Below are positions 35,374 to 44,010 of a stretch of 64,000 nucleotides of DNA, piece by piece. Each line of letters opens with the position of its first letter. Within the stretch, counting starts at the first letter, position 1. Source of the DNA: Xanthomarina arctica (GTDB taxonomy: Bacteria > Bacteroidota > Bacteroidia > Flavobacteriales > Flavobacteriaceae); NCBI RefSeq assembly GCF_014638915.1, contig NZ_BMFQ01000004.1, positions 409,604 to 473,603 on the forward strand. Reading direction: 5' to 3'. The notes below the pieces were generated by a model. The model saw only the letters and a list, made by a program, of their open reading frames with translations, had not been told where the DNA came from and ran no database searches. The translations under genes and the position numbers were made by a program.

Positions 35374-36453
35374 ATGAAAATTAGAAATTTATCAGTTATC
35401 ATTTTATGTTTTGGCCTCACTGTTTTTTCATGTAAGGAAGACGATGAAATAACTCCTGAAGTTGCTCCTGTAAGAGATGCTCAAGAAGTTTATGATGAAA
35501 ACATACTAGAAATAGTAACTTACCTTGAAACTCATTTTTATAACTATGAAGAGTTTGAACAAAACCCTACCTATAGCGACTTAAGTGCCATGCCATACAC
35601 CGTGACACCAAACGATAACTTCGAAATTGTATTCGATACAATTGCTGGAGCTAATAGTGATAAAATTCCTTTAATTGACCAAGTAACAAGTGAAGAAGTT
35701 ACAAGTTCTGATGGAATTGTTAGTACCCTTTATTATTTAGTAGTTAGAGATGGCCTAGGTGGAGTTATCCACCCAATTGATCAGGTTTTTGCTAATTATA
35801 ATGGTTTATTAATTGATGGAACTCTATTTGATAGTGCCATTTCTGCTGTACCATTTTATTTAACAACTGTTGGTACTTTATATGGTGTGGTTGATGGTTT
35901 TAAAGAAGGAATTATAAAATTTAAAGCACGTCAAGGTTATACTGTTAATAATGATGGAACCGTAACAAATCATAATCATGGAATTGGGGCAGTTTTTGTT
36001 CCTTCAGGATTAGGTTATTCTGCGCAAACTCAAACTGGAATACCTGCGTATTCTAATTTGATTTTCTCTTTTAGCGCTGAAAAGAGAGTGCTTTTAGATC
36101 ATGATAATGATGGTGTATTTTCTTACTTGGAGGATTTAAATGATAATCAAGATTCATTTGATGATGATACGGATGGAGATGGTATTCCAAATTTTATTGA
36201 TGTTGATGATGATGGTGATGGTGTTTTAACAACCGACGAAATAGAGCATACAGTTTATACAGAAGATCAGAACATGATGGTGTTTACATCTAATATTGCA
36301 GCGCAAGTTTATTATGATACCTACGCGGCGGCAGATGAAGTTCTTTATAGTATTATTGATAATAACGACGGGACTTTTACTTTAAATACAGTAATTTTCA
36401 CCGATTCTAATGACGACGGAATTCCAGATTACTTAGACAGTAGCGTTTATTAA
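35374..36453 (+). CDS. FKBP-type peptidyl-prolyl isomerase lipoprotein with Ca-binding-like repeats
   Basis: 359 residues from ATG at 35374 (a TTG 24 bases upstream is rejected because it overlaps the promoter region). Lipobox VFSC with Cys20 and an acidic KEDDE start. Residues ~85-245 form an FKBP domain (GLLIDGTLFDSA, VVDGFKEGI, VFVPSGLGYSA, IPAYSNLIFSF). Then DxDxDG calcium-binding-like repeats follow (DHDNDGVF, DDTDGDGIPNFID, VDDDGDGV), with a further one at the C-terminus. It probably folds exported proteins in the periplasm or at the cell surface. Confidence 0.9.
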   Translation: MKIRNLSVIILCFGLTVFSCKEDDEITPEVAPVRDAQEVYDENILEIVTYLETHFYNYEEFEQNPTYSDLSAMPYTVTPNDNFEIVFDTIAGANSDKIPLIDQVTSEEVTSSDGIVSTLYYLVVRDGLGGVIHPIDQVFANYNGLLIDGTLFDSAISAVPFYLTTVGTLYGVVDGFKEGIIKFKARQGYTVNNDGTVTNHNHGIGAVFVPSGLGYSAQTQTGIPAYSNLIFSFSAEKRVLLDHDNDGVFSYLEDLNDNQDSFDDDTDGDGIPNFIDVDDDGDGVLTTDEIEHTVYTEDQNMMVFTSNIAAQVYYDTYAAADEVLYSIIDNNDGTFTLNTVIFTDSNDDGIPDYLDSSVY

Positions 36454-36471
36454 GTAAAAAAATAATTATAT

Positions 36472-36508
36472 AAAAAAAAGCCACTTTGTAAAAAGTGGCT
36501 TTTTTTGT
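36472..36508. terminator. Bidirectional terminator between convergent genes
   Basis: AAGCCACTTT and AAAGTGGCTT pair around loop GTAA with A- and T-runs on either side. It serves the FKBP gene on the plus strand and the β-barrel gene on the minus strand. Confidence 0.93.
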
Positions 36509-36509
36509 T

Positions 36510-37100
36510 TTATAAAATAAATGATATACTTAAAATAAGTTGTTCTGGCCTGGTGTCTATTCTACTTTCAACAACAGGGCTTACATTGTTATTTATAAAG
36601 GTTGCTTCATTGTCGTTAAAGCCTCTTTCATATCTAAGGTCAATTCCAATGCTATTAAAACTAACACCAACCCCAAAGTTTAAACCTACTGTAAAATCAT
36701 TTTCAATAGTATGGATGTTATTGTTTTCAAATTCAGTATCCAAAATATATTGGAGCGATGGTCCTGCAAACACATTAAACATCTTAAGGAATCTCAAGCC
36801 AACTAAAAGCGGTGCATCTAGTTTTTGCATTTTAAAGCTTCCGTCATTATAGTCGCTTGTTGTACTGGTATAAACTAGCTCTGGTTTTACAAAAATCTTT
36901 CCACCAAATTTTCCAAATATACCAACATGATACCCAATATTTTTTTCTGGATGTTCAGCTTGGCTACCTACCGATTCGAAATAATCGCCATTCCCATTAA
37001 AATTAATACCACCTTTTAAGCCAAAGCCAGTTTTATTTTGAGCTTGAGTAAAAGTGACACATAATAAACAGGCTAAACTTAAATAAATTACTTTTTTCAT
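36510..37100 (-). CDS. Outer-membrane β-barrel protein (PorT-like)
   Basis: 196 residues. Signal peptide MKKVIYLSLACLLCVTFTQA, then alternating amphipathic strands (GFGLKGGINFNGNGDYF, GYHVGIFGKFGG, FVKPELVYTST) ending in aromatic/hydrophobic residues (LILSISFIL), as in small OmpA-like barrels of Bacteroidetes. It has no recognised ligand. Confidence 0.85.
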   Translation of the reverse strand: MKKVIYLSLACLLCVTFTQAQNKTGFGLKGGINFNGNGDYFESVGSQAEHPEKNIGYHVGIFGKFGGKIFVKPELVYTSTTSDYNDGSFKMQKLDAPLLVGLRFLKMFNVFAGPSLQYILDTEFENNNIHTIENDFTVGLNFGVGVSFNSIGIDLRYERGFNDNEATFINNNVSPVVESRIDTRPEQLILSISFIL

Positions 37101-37148
37101 GTCTGTCGTTTTTTTGATTTCTTAAGTTAAAACGACATAATGCAGCAA

Positions 37149-38102
37149 TTATTTCCTTTTTATAACAGTTTCAACAGCTTTTACAATAGCATTGCTATTT
37201 AAACCATATTTTTCCATAAGCTGTTCTGGTGTGCCAGATTCTCCAAAAGTATCATTAGTAGCTACAAATTCTTGTGGTGTAGGTTTGTTTATTGCTAAAA
37301 CTCTTGCAACACTTTCACCTAAACCTCCAAGGAAGTTATGTTCTTCAGCTGTTACAATACAGCCTGTTTTTGTAACCGATTTGATAATAGCTTCATCATC
37401 AAGTGGTTTTATAGTGTGAATGTTTATCACTTCGGCAGAGATGCCTTTTTCATTTAAAACTTTCGCAGCTTCCAAAGCTTCCCAAACCAAATGTCCAGTA
37501 GCAACAATAGTTACATCTGTACCATCAACTAAATGAAGGGCTTTCCCTATTTCGAATTTTTGATTTGCTTCAGTAAAATTAGCAACTTTTGGTCTTCCAA
37601 AACGTAAGTATACTGGGCCATGATGTTCTGCAATAGCGATGGTTGCGGCCTTTGTTTGATTGTAATCACAGGTGTTGATTACCGTCATACCAGGTAACAT
37701 TTTCATTAAGCCTATATCTTCAAGAATTTGGTGTGTCGCGCCATCTTCACCTAAAGTTAAACCTGCATGCGAAGCACAAATTTTCACGTTCTTATCAGAA
37801 TAAGCAACACTTTGACGAATTTGATCGTAAACTCTACCAGTAGAAAAATTTGCGAAAGTTCCCGTAAAAGGAATTTTGCCGCCAATGGTCATTCCTGCCG
37901 CCAAACTAATCATATTAGCTTCAGCAATTCCTACTTGAAAAAAACGTTCTGGGTGATTGGCTTTAAACTCGTCCATTTTTAATGAACCAATTAAATCGGC
38001 ACAAAGAGCCACAACATTTTCGTTAGTTTTTCCTAATTCCGTTAATCCATCTCCAAAACCTGAGCGAGTGTCTTTACTTCCTGTATTTGTGTATGTTTTC
38101 AT
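37149..38102 (-). CDS. Transketolase C-terminal subunit
   Basis: 317 residues from ATG at 38102 (a GTG 12 bases upstream is possible). It contains the pyrimidine-binding domain of thiamine enzymes (FQVGIAEANMISLAAGM, TFANFSTGRVYDQIRQSVAYS, LTLGEDGATHQ) and the C-terminal transketolase domain (VTAEEHNFLGGLGESV). With the preceding gene it forms a split transketolase of the pentose phosphate pathway. Confidence 0.94.
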   Translation of the reverse strand: MKTYTNTGSKDTRSGFGDGLTELGKTNENVVALCADLIGSLKMDEFKANHPERFFQVGIAEANMISLAAGMTIGGKIPFTGTFANFSTGRVYDQIRQSVAYSDKNVKICASHAGLTLGEDGATHQILEDIGLMKMLPGMTVINTCDYNQTKAATIAIAEHHGPVYLRFGRPKVANFTEANQKFEIGKALHLVDGTDVTIVATGHLVWEALEAAKVLNEKGISAEVINIHTIKPLDDEAIIKSVTKTGCIVTAEEHNFLGGLGESVARVLAINKPTPQEFVATNDTFGESGTPEQLMEKYGLNSNAIVKAVETVIKRK

Positions 38103-38172
38103 TTTTATGTCCACTAAAGCGGGTATCTTTTAATTAATATTTTCTTAATGCAAACTGAGACTGTAAACTATT

Positions 38173-39018
38173 TTAGTAATCTCCTAAAGTTTCAGGATTC
38201 TGAACTAATCCGTTTGCTAACTGTTCATCGTTTGGAGCTTTTCCATGCCATGCATGTGTATGCATCATAAAATCCACACCATTACCCATAACCGTTTTTA
38301 ATAAAACACAAACAGGTTTGCCTTTTCCAGTTTTAGATTTAGCTTCAGCCATTCCTTTTAAAATAGCATCAATATCGTTACCTTCATTTATTTCAACAAC
38401 GGTCCAACCAAAAGCTTCAAATTTTCCTTTGATGCTTCCCATTGGTAACACCGTGTCCGTAGAACCATCAATTTGTTGCCCGTTTAAATCTATAGTAGAA
38501 ATAATATTGTCAACTTTATTACCTGCGGCATACATAATAGCTTCCCAGTTTTGACCTTCTTGTAATTCGCCATCGCCATGTAAACTATAAATTAAATGAG
38601 AATCATTATTCAATTTTTTTGTTTGTGCAGCACCTAAAGCCACAGACATACCTTGACCTAAAGAACCAGATGCAATTCTAATTCCTGGTAAGTTGTCGTG
38701 AGTTGTTGGATGTCCTTGTAAACGTGAATTTATTAAACGAAAGGTGCTTAATTCTTTAACTGGAAAATATCCAGATCTAGCTAATACACTGTAGTAAACA
38801 GGAGAAATATGGCCATTAGACAAAAAGAATAAATCTTCGCCAATCCCATCCATATCAAAGCCTTCTTTTCTATCTAATATGTCACTATAAAGTGAAACAA
38901 AAAATTCTGCGCAACCTAATGAACCTCCAGGATGTCCTGAATTTACTTTGTGCACCATACGCAAAATATCTCTACGTACTTGTGTTGTTAAATCTTTTAA
39001 TTGTTGTGTGTTTGACAT
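38173..39018 (-). CDS. Transketolase N-terminal subunit
   Basis: 281 residues. It contains the thiamine diphosphate-binding half: VNSGHPGGSLGCAEFF, ASGSLGQGMSVALGAA, and SLHGDGELQEGQNWEAIMYA with the GDG metal motif. It is transcribed first, 70 nt upstream of the C-terminal subunit gene, from a full consensus promoter. Confidence 0.95.
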   Translation of the reverse strand: MSNTQQLKDLTTQVRRDILRMVHKVNSGHPGGSLGCAEFFVSLYSDILDRKEGFDMDGIGEDLFFLSNGHISPVYYSVLARSGYFPVKELSTFRLINSRLQGHPTTHDNLPGIRIASGSLGQGMSVALGAAQTKKLNNDSHLIYSLHGDGELQEGQNWEAIMYAAGNKVDNIISTIDLNGQQIDGSTDTVLPMGSIKGKFEAFGWTVVEINEGNDIDAILKGMAEAKSKTGKGKPVCVLLKTVMGNGVDFMMHTHAWHGKAPNDEQLANGLVQNPETLGDY

Positions 39019-39042
39019 GTTTTATTAGTTAATTTTCAGTTG

Positions 39043-39072
39043 CAAAAATAAAGGTTTATTATCCTTAATCAA
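39043..39072 (-). promoter_or_regulatory. Promoter of the transketolase genes
   Basis: TTG, 19 nt, TATTTTTG on the minus strand, a full consensus match, 24 nt upstream of the ATG. Confidence 0.8.
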
Positions 39073-39202
39073 AAAGAGATGTGAGGCACTTATTAACGAA
39101 TTGTATGGATTTGCTAACAATTGCTGAAATTGAAGTGGAAAACAGAATATGATAAAGTTTTTATCAATTTAAGGATGTAATAATTCTCAAAATATTATTT
39201 TT

Positions 39203-39430
39203 CACTTTAGACACTTTAGACACTTTAGACACTTTAGACACTTTAGACACTTTAGACACTTTAGACACTTTAGACACTTTAGACACTTTAGACACTTTAG
39301 ACACTTTAGACACTTTAGACACTTTAGACACTTTAGACACTTTAGACACTTTAGACACTTTAGACACTTTAGACACTTTAGACACTTTAGACACTTTAGA
39401 CACTTTAGACACTTTAGACACTTTAGACAC
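39203..39430. repeat. Perfect 9-bp tandem repeat, 25 copies
   Basis: CACTTTAGA repeats without a single mismatch from 39203 to 39427, followed by a partial CAC. The minus strand could read as Ser-Lys-Val repeats, but the array lies between two divergent promoters and has no convincing gene context, so it is listed as a non-coding repeat. Confidence 0.98.
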
Positions 39431-39496
39431 AGAAAAATTTTCTCACATAGGTTTCAAATTTATTAAATGTTTAAGAGTCTATAGTATTATGTTATT

Positions 39497-39504
39497 TATA
39501 TTTG
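39497..39504 (+). promoter_or_regulatory. -7 element TATATTTG of tgt
   Basis: A consensus -7 element 21 nt upstream of the tgt ATG. No TTG at 19 nt is visible; the 9-bp repeat array ends 66 nt upstream. Confidence 0.6.
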
Positions 39505-39524
39505 CCACTTGACGAAATAAGAAC

Positions 39525-40655
39525 ATGATATTCGAATTAAAAGGAAAAGACGCTCAATCTAGTGCCAGAGCTGGTATACTTACTACAGACCATGGCGTAA
39601 TAGAAACACCTATATTTATGCCCGTTGGGACGGTTGCTTCTGTAAAAGGAGTGCACCAACGCGAGCTTAAAAATGATATAAATCCTGATATTATTTTAGG
39701 AAATACCTACCATTTATATTTACGACCAACAACTGATATTCTTGAAAAAGCTGGTGGTTTACATAAATTCATGAATTGGGATAGGAGTATTTTAACCGAT
39801 TCTGGAGGATACCAAGTGTATTCTCTTTCGGCTAATAGAAAAATTAAGGAAGAAGGCGTTAAGTTTAAATCGCATATCGATGGAAGTTATCACTTCTTTA
39901 CTCCTGAAAATGTCATGGAAATCCAACGAACTATTGGTGCAGATATTATCATGGCTTTCGATGAATGTACACCTTACCCATGCGATTATCATTATGCAAA
40001 ACGCTCTATGAAAATGACGCATAGATGGTTAGATAGATGTATTAATCACTTAGAAAAAGTGCCTTTTAAATACGATTACAGTCAGGCATTTTTTCCAATT
40101 GTTCAAGGAAGTACTTACAAGGATTTAAGAATGCAGTCTGCGGAATATATTGCTAACGCTGGAGCTGTAGGAAATGCCATTGGAGGCTTGTCTGTTGGTG
40201 AACCAGCAGAAGAAATGTACGCCATGACGGAAATTGTTACTAATATTTTACCAGAAGATAAACCTCGCTATTTAATGGGAGTAGGAACCCCAATTAATAT
40301 ATTAGAAAATATTGCTTTAGGGGTGGATATGTTCGATTGTGTGATGCCTACAAGAAATGCTAGGAATGGGATGTTATTTACAGCTCATGGAACCATAAAT
40401 ATTAAAAATCTAAAATGGGCAGACGATTTTTCTCCAGTAGATGACATGGGAATTACTTTTGTAGATACAGATTACACCAAAGCTTATTTACGTCATTTAT
40501 TTACGGTTAATGAAAGATTGGGCGCACAAATTGCAACCATCCATAATTTAGGTTTTTATATGTGGTTGGTTCGTGAAGCAAGAAAACATATCTTGGCTGG
40601 AGATTTTAGAACTTGGAAAGATATGATGGTGAAGCAGATGGATAAGCGTTTATAG
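39525..40655 (+). CDS. tgt: Queuine tRNA-ribosyltransferase
   Basis: 376 residues. TIM-barrel Tgt with LTDSGGYQVYSL (Asp92), AFDECTPYPC, GGLSVGEPAEEM, YLMGVGTP and DMFDCVMPTRNARNGMLF, all hallmarks of the bacterial enzyme that inserts preQ1 at tRNA position 34. The zinc-binding CxCxxC of E. coli-type enzymes, expected before YLRHLF, is replaced by a stretch without Cys (MGITFVDTDYTKAYLRHLF); this may be a lineage feature. It precedes an LptF/G-type gene by 119 nt. Confidence 0.95.
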   Translation: MIFELKGKDAQSSARAGILTTDHGVIETPIFMPVGTVASVKGVHQRELKNDINPDIILGNTYHLYLRPTTDILEKAGGLHKFMNWDRSILTDSGGYQVYSLSANRKIKEEGVKFKSHIDGSYHFFTPENVMEIQRTIGADIIMAFDECTPYPCDYHYAKRSMKMTHRWLDRCINHLEKVPFKYDYSQAFFPIVQGSTYKDLRMQSAEYIANAGAVGNAIGGLSVGEPAEEMYAMTEIVTNILPEDKPRYLMGVGTPINILENIALGVDMFDCVMPTRNARNGMLFTAHGTINIKNLKWADDFSPVDDMGITFVDTDYTKAYLRHLFTVNERLGAQIATIHNLGFYMWLVREARKHILAGDFRTWKDMMVKQMDKRL

Positions 40656-40774
40656 ACTAAATAAAGTAGAAAATAGATTAAAAAACAACGATTGAGAAAT
40701 GAACATGTTTTTAATCTTATTATATTAACTAAAAACAAAGAATTAGACTTCTTTTTTGAAGAAGTTGTAGGAGG

Positions 40775-41851
40775 ATGAAAATACTCGATTGGTACATATT
40801 AAAACGTTATTTATTTACATTTTTTATCATGTTATTGTTGTTTATTCCTATTGGAATAACTGTGCATCTAGCTGAGAAAATTGGAAAAATACTTGAAAAC
40901 GAAGTGCCGTTTGGGGAAGTTTTGCTCTATTTTTTGGATTTTACCATTTATTTTGCCCATCTATTATTTCCTTTGTTTTTATTCCTTTCGGTCATTTGGT
41001 TTACCTCCAAACTTGCCAATAATACAGAAGTGATTGCTTTTTTAAGTTCTGGAGTGTCTTTTTCTAGATTTTTAAGACCTTATATGATTGGCGCAACTAT
41101 TGTTGCCCTTTTAGCTTTGGTTTTAGGGATGTATTTGGCTCCAAATGCAAGTAATGGCTTTAATGATTTTAATTATAAGTATCTTAAGAATAAAAATGAT
41201 GCCCTCGACAATCAAAACGTGTATCGGCAAATTAATGATAATGAATATATTTATGTAAGTAGTTTTGATGTCAGACAAAAGATTGGTAGAGATTTTACCC
41301 TAGAGCATATTGAAGAAGATAAAATGTCTTATAAAATTAGTGCCTCTACCATTAGATATGAAGAAAAAGATTCTACTTATAGGTTATCTAATTATACCAA
41401 AAGACAAATTGGGGCAGGAGATGATATTCTTGAAATAGCAAGAAGAAAAGATACCATTTTTTCTTTCGATTTAGAAGATTTAACTCCAGTGGTTTACATT
41501 GCTGAAACCTTACCTTATGGCGAATTAAACCGATTTATTGAAAAAGAGGAAAAAAGAGGGTCTTCGTATATTAATAGATATAAATTAGTAAAATACCGAA
41601 AATGGAGTTTGCCAGTTTCAGTATTTATTTTAACCATAATTGCCGTTGCCGTTTCATCTAAAAAACGTCGTGGAGGGATGGGAGTAAACCTAGCTTTTGG
41701 TATTTGCATTGCCATGGTTTTTGTGTTTTTTGATAAAATTTTTGGTGTTTTAGCATCTCAGTCAGATTTTTCACCTTTGGTTGCCGTTTGGTTTCCAAAC
41801 ATTATATTTGGCTTTTTAGCAGCTTATCTTCTTTACAATGCAAAACGATAA
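40775..41851 (+). CDS. LptF/LptG-family permease
   Basis: 358 residues. Membrane helices at the N-terminus (MKILDWYILKRYLFTFFIML) and C-terminus flank a periplasmic β-jellyroll-like domain, the YjgP/YjgQ layout. It forms part of the ABC transporter that moves LPS to the outer membrane. AGGAGG directly abuts the ATG (spacing zero), so it cannot work as a normal Shine-Dalgarno for this start. The 3' end overlaps the next gene by 14 bases. Confidence 0.92.
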   Translation: MKILDWYILKRYLFTFFIMLLLFIPIGITVHLAEKIGKILENEVPFGEVLLYFLDFTIYFAHLLFPLFLFLSVIWFTSKLANNTEVIAFLSSGVSFSRFLRPYMIGATIVALLALVLGMYLAPNASNGFNDFNYKYLKNKNDALDNQNVYRQINDNEYIYVSSFDVRQKIGRDFTLEHIEEDKMSYKISASTIRYEEKDSTYRLSNYTKRQIGAGDDILEIARRKDTIFSFDLEDLTPVVYIAETLPYGELNRFIEKEEKRGSSYINRYKLVKYRKWSLPVSVFILTIIAVAVSSKKRRGGMGVNLAFGICIAMVFVFFDKIFGVLASQSDFSPLVAVWFPNIIFGFLAAYLLYNAKR

Positions 41852-42752
41852 TTTAAAAAATTACCTGCACTTACATGTACTGGTATTTATAGCTGGTTTT
41901 ACCGCTGTTTTAGGCGAACTTATTACCATTGGCGCAGTTTCATTGGTTTGGTACCGCATGCTTATGGCAACCATTCTAATGCTTATCTATGTTGCTTTTG
42001 CCAAAATTAATTTAAGAATTCCATTAAAATCTGTTGCCAAACTAGCTTTTGCAGGTATCATTATTGCTTTACATTGGATCACCTTTTTTGAGTCCATTAA
42101 AATATCCAATATATCCATAACACTTGCTATGTTTTCTACAGGTGCGTTTTTTGCATCTTTAATAGAACCGCTGGTCTATAAACGGAAAATAATTTGTTAT
42201 GAAATTATTTTCGGACTCCTAATTATAGTAGGAGTTGCCATCATAACCAATAGCGAGTTTAAGTATTTGTCTGGGATTATTTTAGGAATAATTTCAGCTT
42301 TTTTATCTTCAACATTTGCTGTTTTAAATGGCAAGTTTTTAGAAAAACACACCGCGACGGTTATTTCAGTTTATGAATTTGTAAGTGGGGTTTTATTTAT
42401 AAGTTTATTCATGCTTTTCTTCGGAAATGGTTTTTCAAAAGAGTTTTTTGTTTTAAGTACATCAGATTTTATATTTCTATTTATTTTAGCCTCTGTTTGT
42501 ACAGCTTATGCATTTATTGCTTCGGTTTATGTTATGAGGTATATTAGCCCATATACGGTTGTTTTAACCTATAATCTGGAGCCTATTTATGGCATCCTTT
42601 TAGCTCTCTTGTTTTTTCCTGAGAATGAAGTTATGAGTTCTTCCTTTTATGTCGGCGCTATTATAATTATTTCTGTGGTCATGATAAACGGTATCTTAAA
42701 ACAGAGAATACGTAGTAAAGCTAAAAAAGCATTAAGGTCTGTTAACAAGTAA
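41838..42752 (+). CDS. EamA/DMT-family permease
   Basis: 304 residues with ten predicted membrane helices in two EamA repeats (first GFTAVLGELITIGAVSLVWYR, second starting near ILGIISAFLSSTFAVLNGKF). This is a metabolite or amino-acid exporter-type transporter of unknown substrate. It overlaps the LptF/G gene, so the two are co-transcribed. Confidence 0.9.
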   Translation: MQNDNLKNYLHLHVLVFIAGFTAVLGELITIGAVSLVWYRMLMATILMLIYVAFAKINLRIPLKSVAKLAFAGIIIALHWITFFESIKISNISITLAMFSTGAFFASLIEPLVYKRKIICYEIIFGLLIIVGVAIITNSEFKYLSGIILGIISAFLSSTFAVLNGKFLEKHTATVISVYEFVSGVLFISLFMLFFGNGFSKEFFVLSTSDFIFLFILASVCTAYAFIASVYVMRYISPYTVVLTYNLEPIYGILLALLFFPENEVMSSSFYVGAIIIISVVMINGILKQRIRSKAKKALRSVNK

Positions 42753-42851
42753 CGATTTTATCCTTAGCTAGATACATCTAGTTTAAAAGCAATTCACTAA
42801 ATTTATCAGGTATTTCGTTTTAATTCTAAAATTAAAACAAAATAAAATATG

Positions 42852-42859
42852 TAATTTTG
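42852..42859 (+). promoter_or_regulatory. -7 element TAATTTTG of accA
   Basis: A consensus -7 element 30 nt before the accA ATG. An AT-rich inverted repeat (TTTTAATTC / AATTAAAA) at 42820-42838 occupies the upstream region. Confidence 0.5.
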
Positions 42860-42889
42860 TGTGCTAATAAAAACAAACTATAATTTCCA

Positions 42890-43843
42890 ATGGAATATTT
42901 AGAATTTGAACTACCTATAAAAGAACTAGAAGATCAATTACAAAAATGTGAGATTATAGGGAAGGAAAGCGAGGTTGACGTTACTGAAACTTGCAAACAG
43001 ATTGAAAAGAAATTAATCGCTACTAAGAAAGAGATTTATAAAAATTTAACACCTTGGCAACGTGTGCAAATGTCTCGCCACCCAAGTAGACCATACACCC
43101 TAGATTATATTAAAGCCCTATGTGGAGATAGTTTTTTAGAACTTCATGGAGATAGAAGCTTTAAAGACGATAAAGCCATGATTGGCGGATTAGGAAAAAT
43201 TGGAGATCAAAGTTTTATGTTTATTGGCCAGCAAAAGGGCTATAACACAAAAACAAGACAGTTTAGAAATTTTGGGATGGCTAATCCTGAAGGTTATAGA
43301 AAAGCCTTACGTTTAATGAAGTCTGCAGAAAAATTTGGAATTCCTGTGGTAACCTTATTGGATACGCCAGGTGCTTATCCAGGATTGGAGGCAGAAGAAC
43401 GTGGACAAGGGGAAGCAATTGCTAGAAATATTCTTGAAATGACTCGTCTAAAAGTGCCAATTATTACCATCGTTATTGGTGAAGGTGCTTCTGGAGGAGC
43501 TTTAGGAATTGGAGTAGGAGATAAGGTGCTTATGTTAGAGAATACGTGGTATTCTGTTATTTCACCAGAATCTTGTTCTTCCATACTGTGGAGAAGCTGG
43601 GAATATAAGGAACAAGCCGCAGACGCTTTGAAACTGACTGCAAAAGACATGAAAAAGCAGGGTATTGTAGACGAAATCATCAAAGAACCAATTGGCGGTG
43701 CACATAGCGATAGAGAGAAAACATATCTAGCTGTAAAAAGTGCCATTCTTAAAACTTTTGATGAATTAAAAAACTTATCACCAAAAGATTTAGTAAACAA
43801 ACGACAAGAAAAGTATTTAGAAATAGGAGTTTTTAAAGGCTAA
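42890..43843 (+). CDS. accA: Acetyl-CoA carboxylase carboxyltransferase subunit α
   Basis: 317 residues, typical length. It begins [17 protein letters not shown] and has [52 protein letters not shown] and the oxyanion-type [16 protein letters not shown]. It transfers CO2 from biotin to acetyl-CoA in fatty acid synthesis, together with AccD encoded elsewhere. Confidence 0.97.
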   Translation: MEYLEFELPIKELEDQLQKCEIIGKESEVDVTETCKQIEKKLIATKKEIYKNLTPWQRVQMSRHPSRPYTLDYIKALCGDSFLELHGDRSFKDDKAMIGGLGKIGDQSFMFIGQQKGYNTKTRQFRNFGMANPEGYRKALRLMKSAEKFGIPVVTLLDTPGAYPGLEAEERGQGEAIARNILEMTRLKVPIITIVIGEGASGGALGIGVGDKVLMLENTWYSVISPESCSSILWRSWEYKEQAADALKLTAKDMKKQGIVDEIIKEPIGGAHSDREKTYLAVKSAILKTFDELKNLSPKDLVNKRQEKYLEIGVFKG

Positions 43844-43865
43844 GACTTTCAAACCTTATAAATAT

Positions 43866-43898
43866 AAATCTGAAATGTCTTATTTCAGATTTTTTTTA
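43866..43898 (+). terminator. Terminator after accA
   Basis: AAATCTGAAAT and ATTTCAGATTT form an 11-bp stem with loop GTCTT, followed by a T-run. Confidence 0.93.
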
Positions 43899-44010
43899 TG
43901 CTTATCAACAATATAATTAAGTTATTAACAGTTAAATTGTTAACTTATGGTGGACAATCAAGACAGATATTTACACCGTTTATCATCTCAATTTAGCTAC
44001 TTTCGTAAAC

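Noticed and set aside
39164..39430. Open frame encoding a Ser-Lys-Val repeat protein
   Set aside because: It is a by-product of the 9-bp repeat array, lies between divergent promoters, and has no N-terminal signal or non-repeat domain.
39203..39430. CRISPR array
   Set aside because: The unit is 9 bp with no spacers and no cas genes are near.
43375..43800. Long minus-strand frame inside accA
   Set aside because: It is an antisense shadow of a well-conserved gene.
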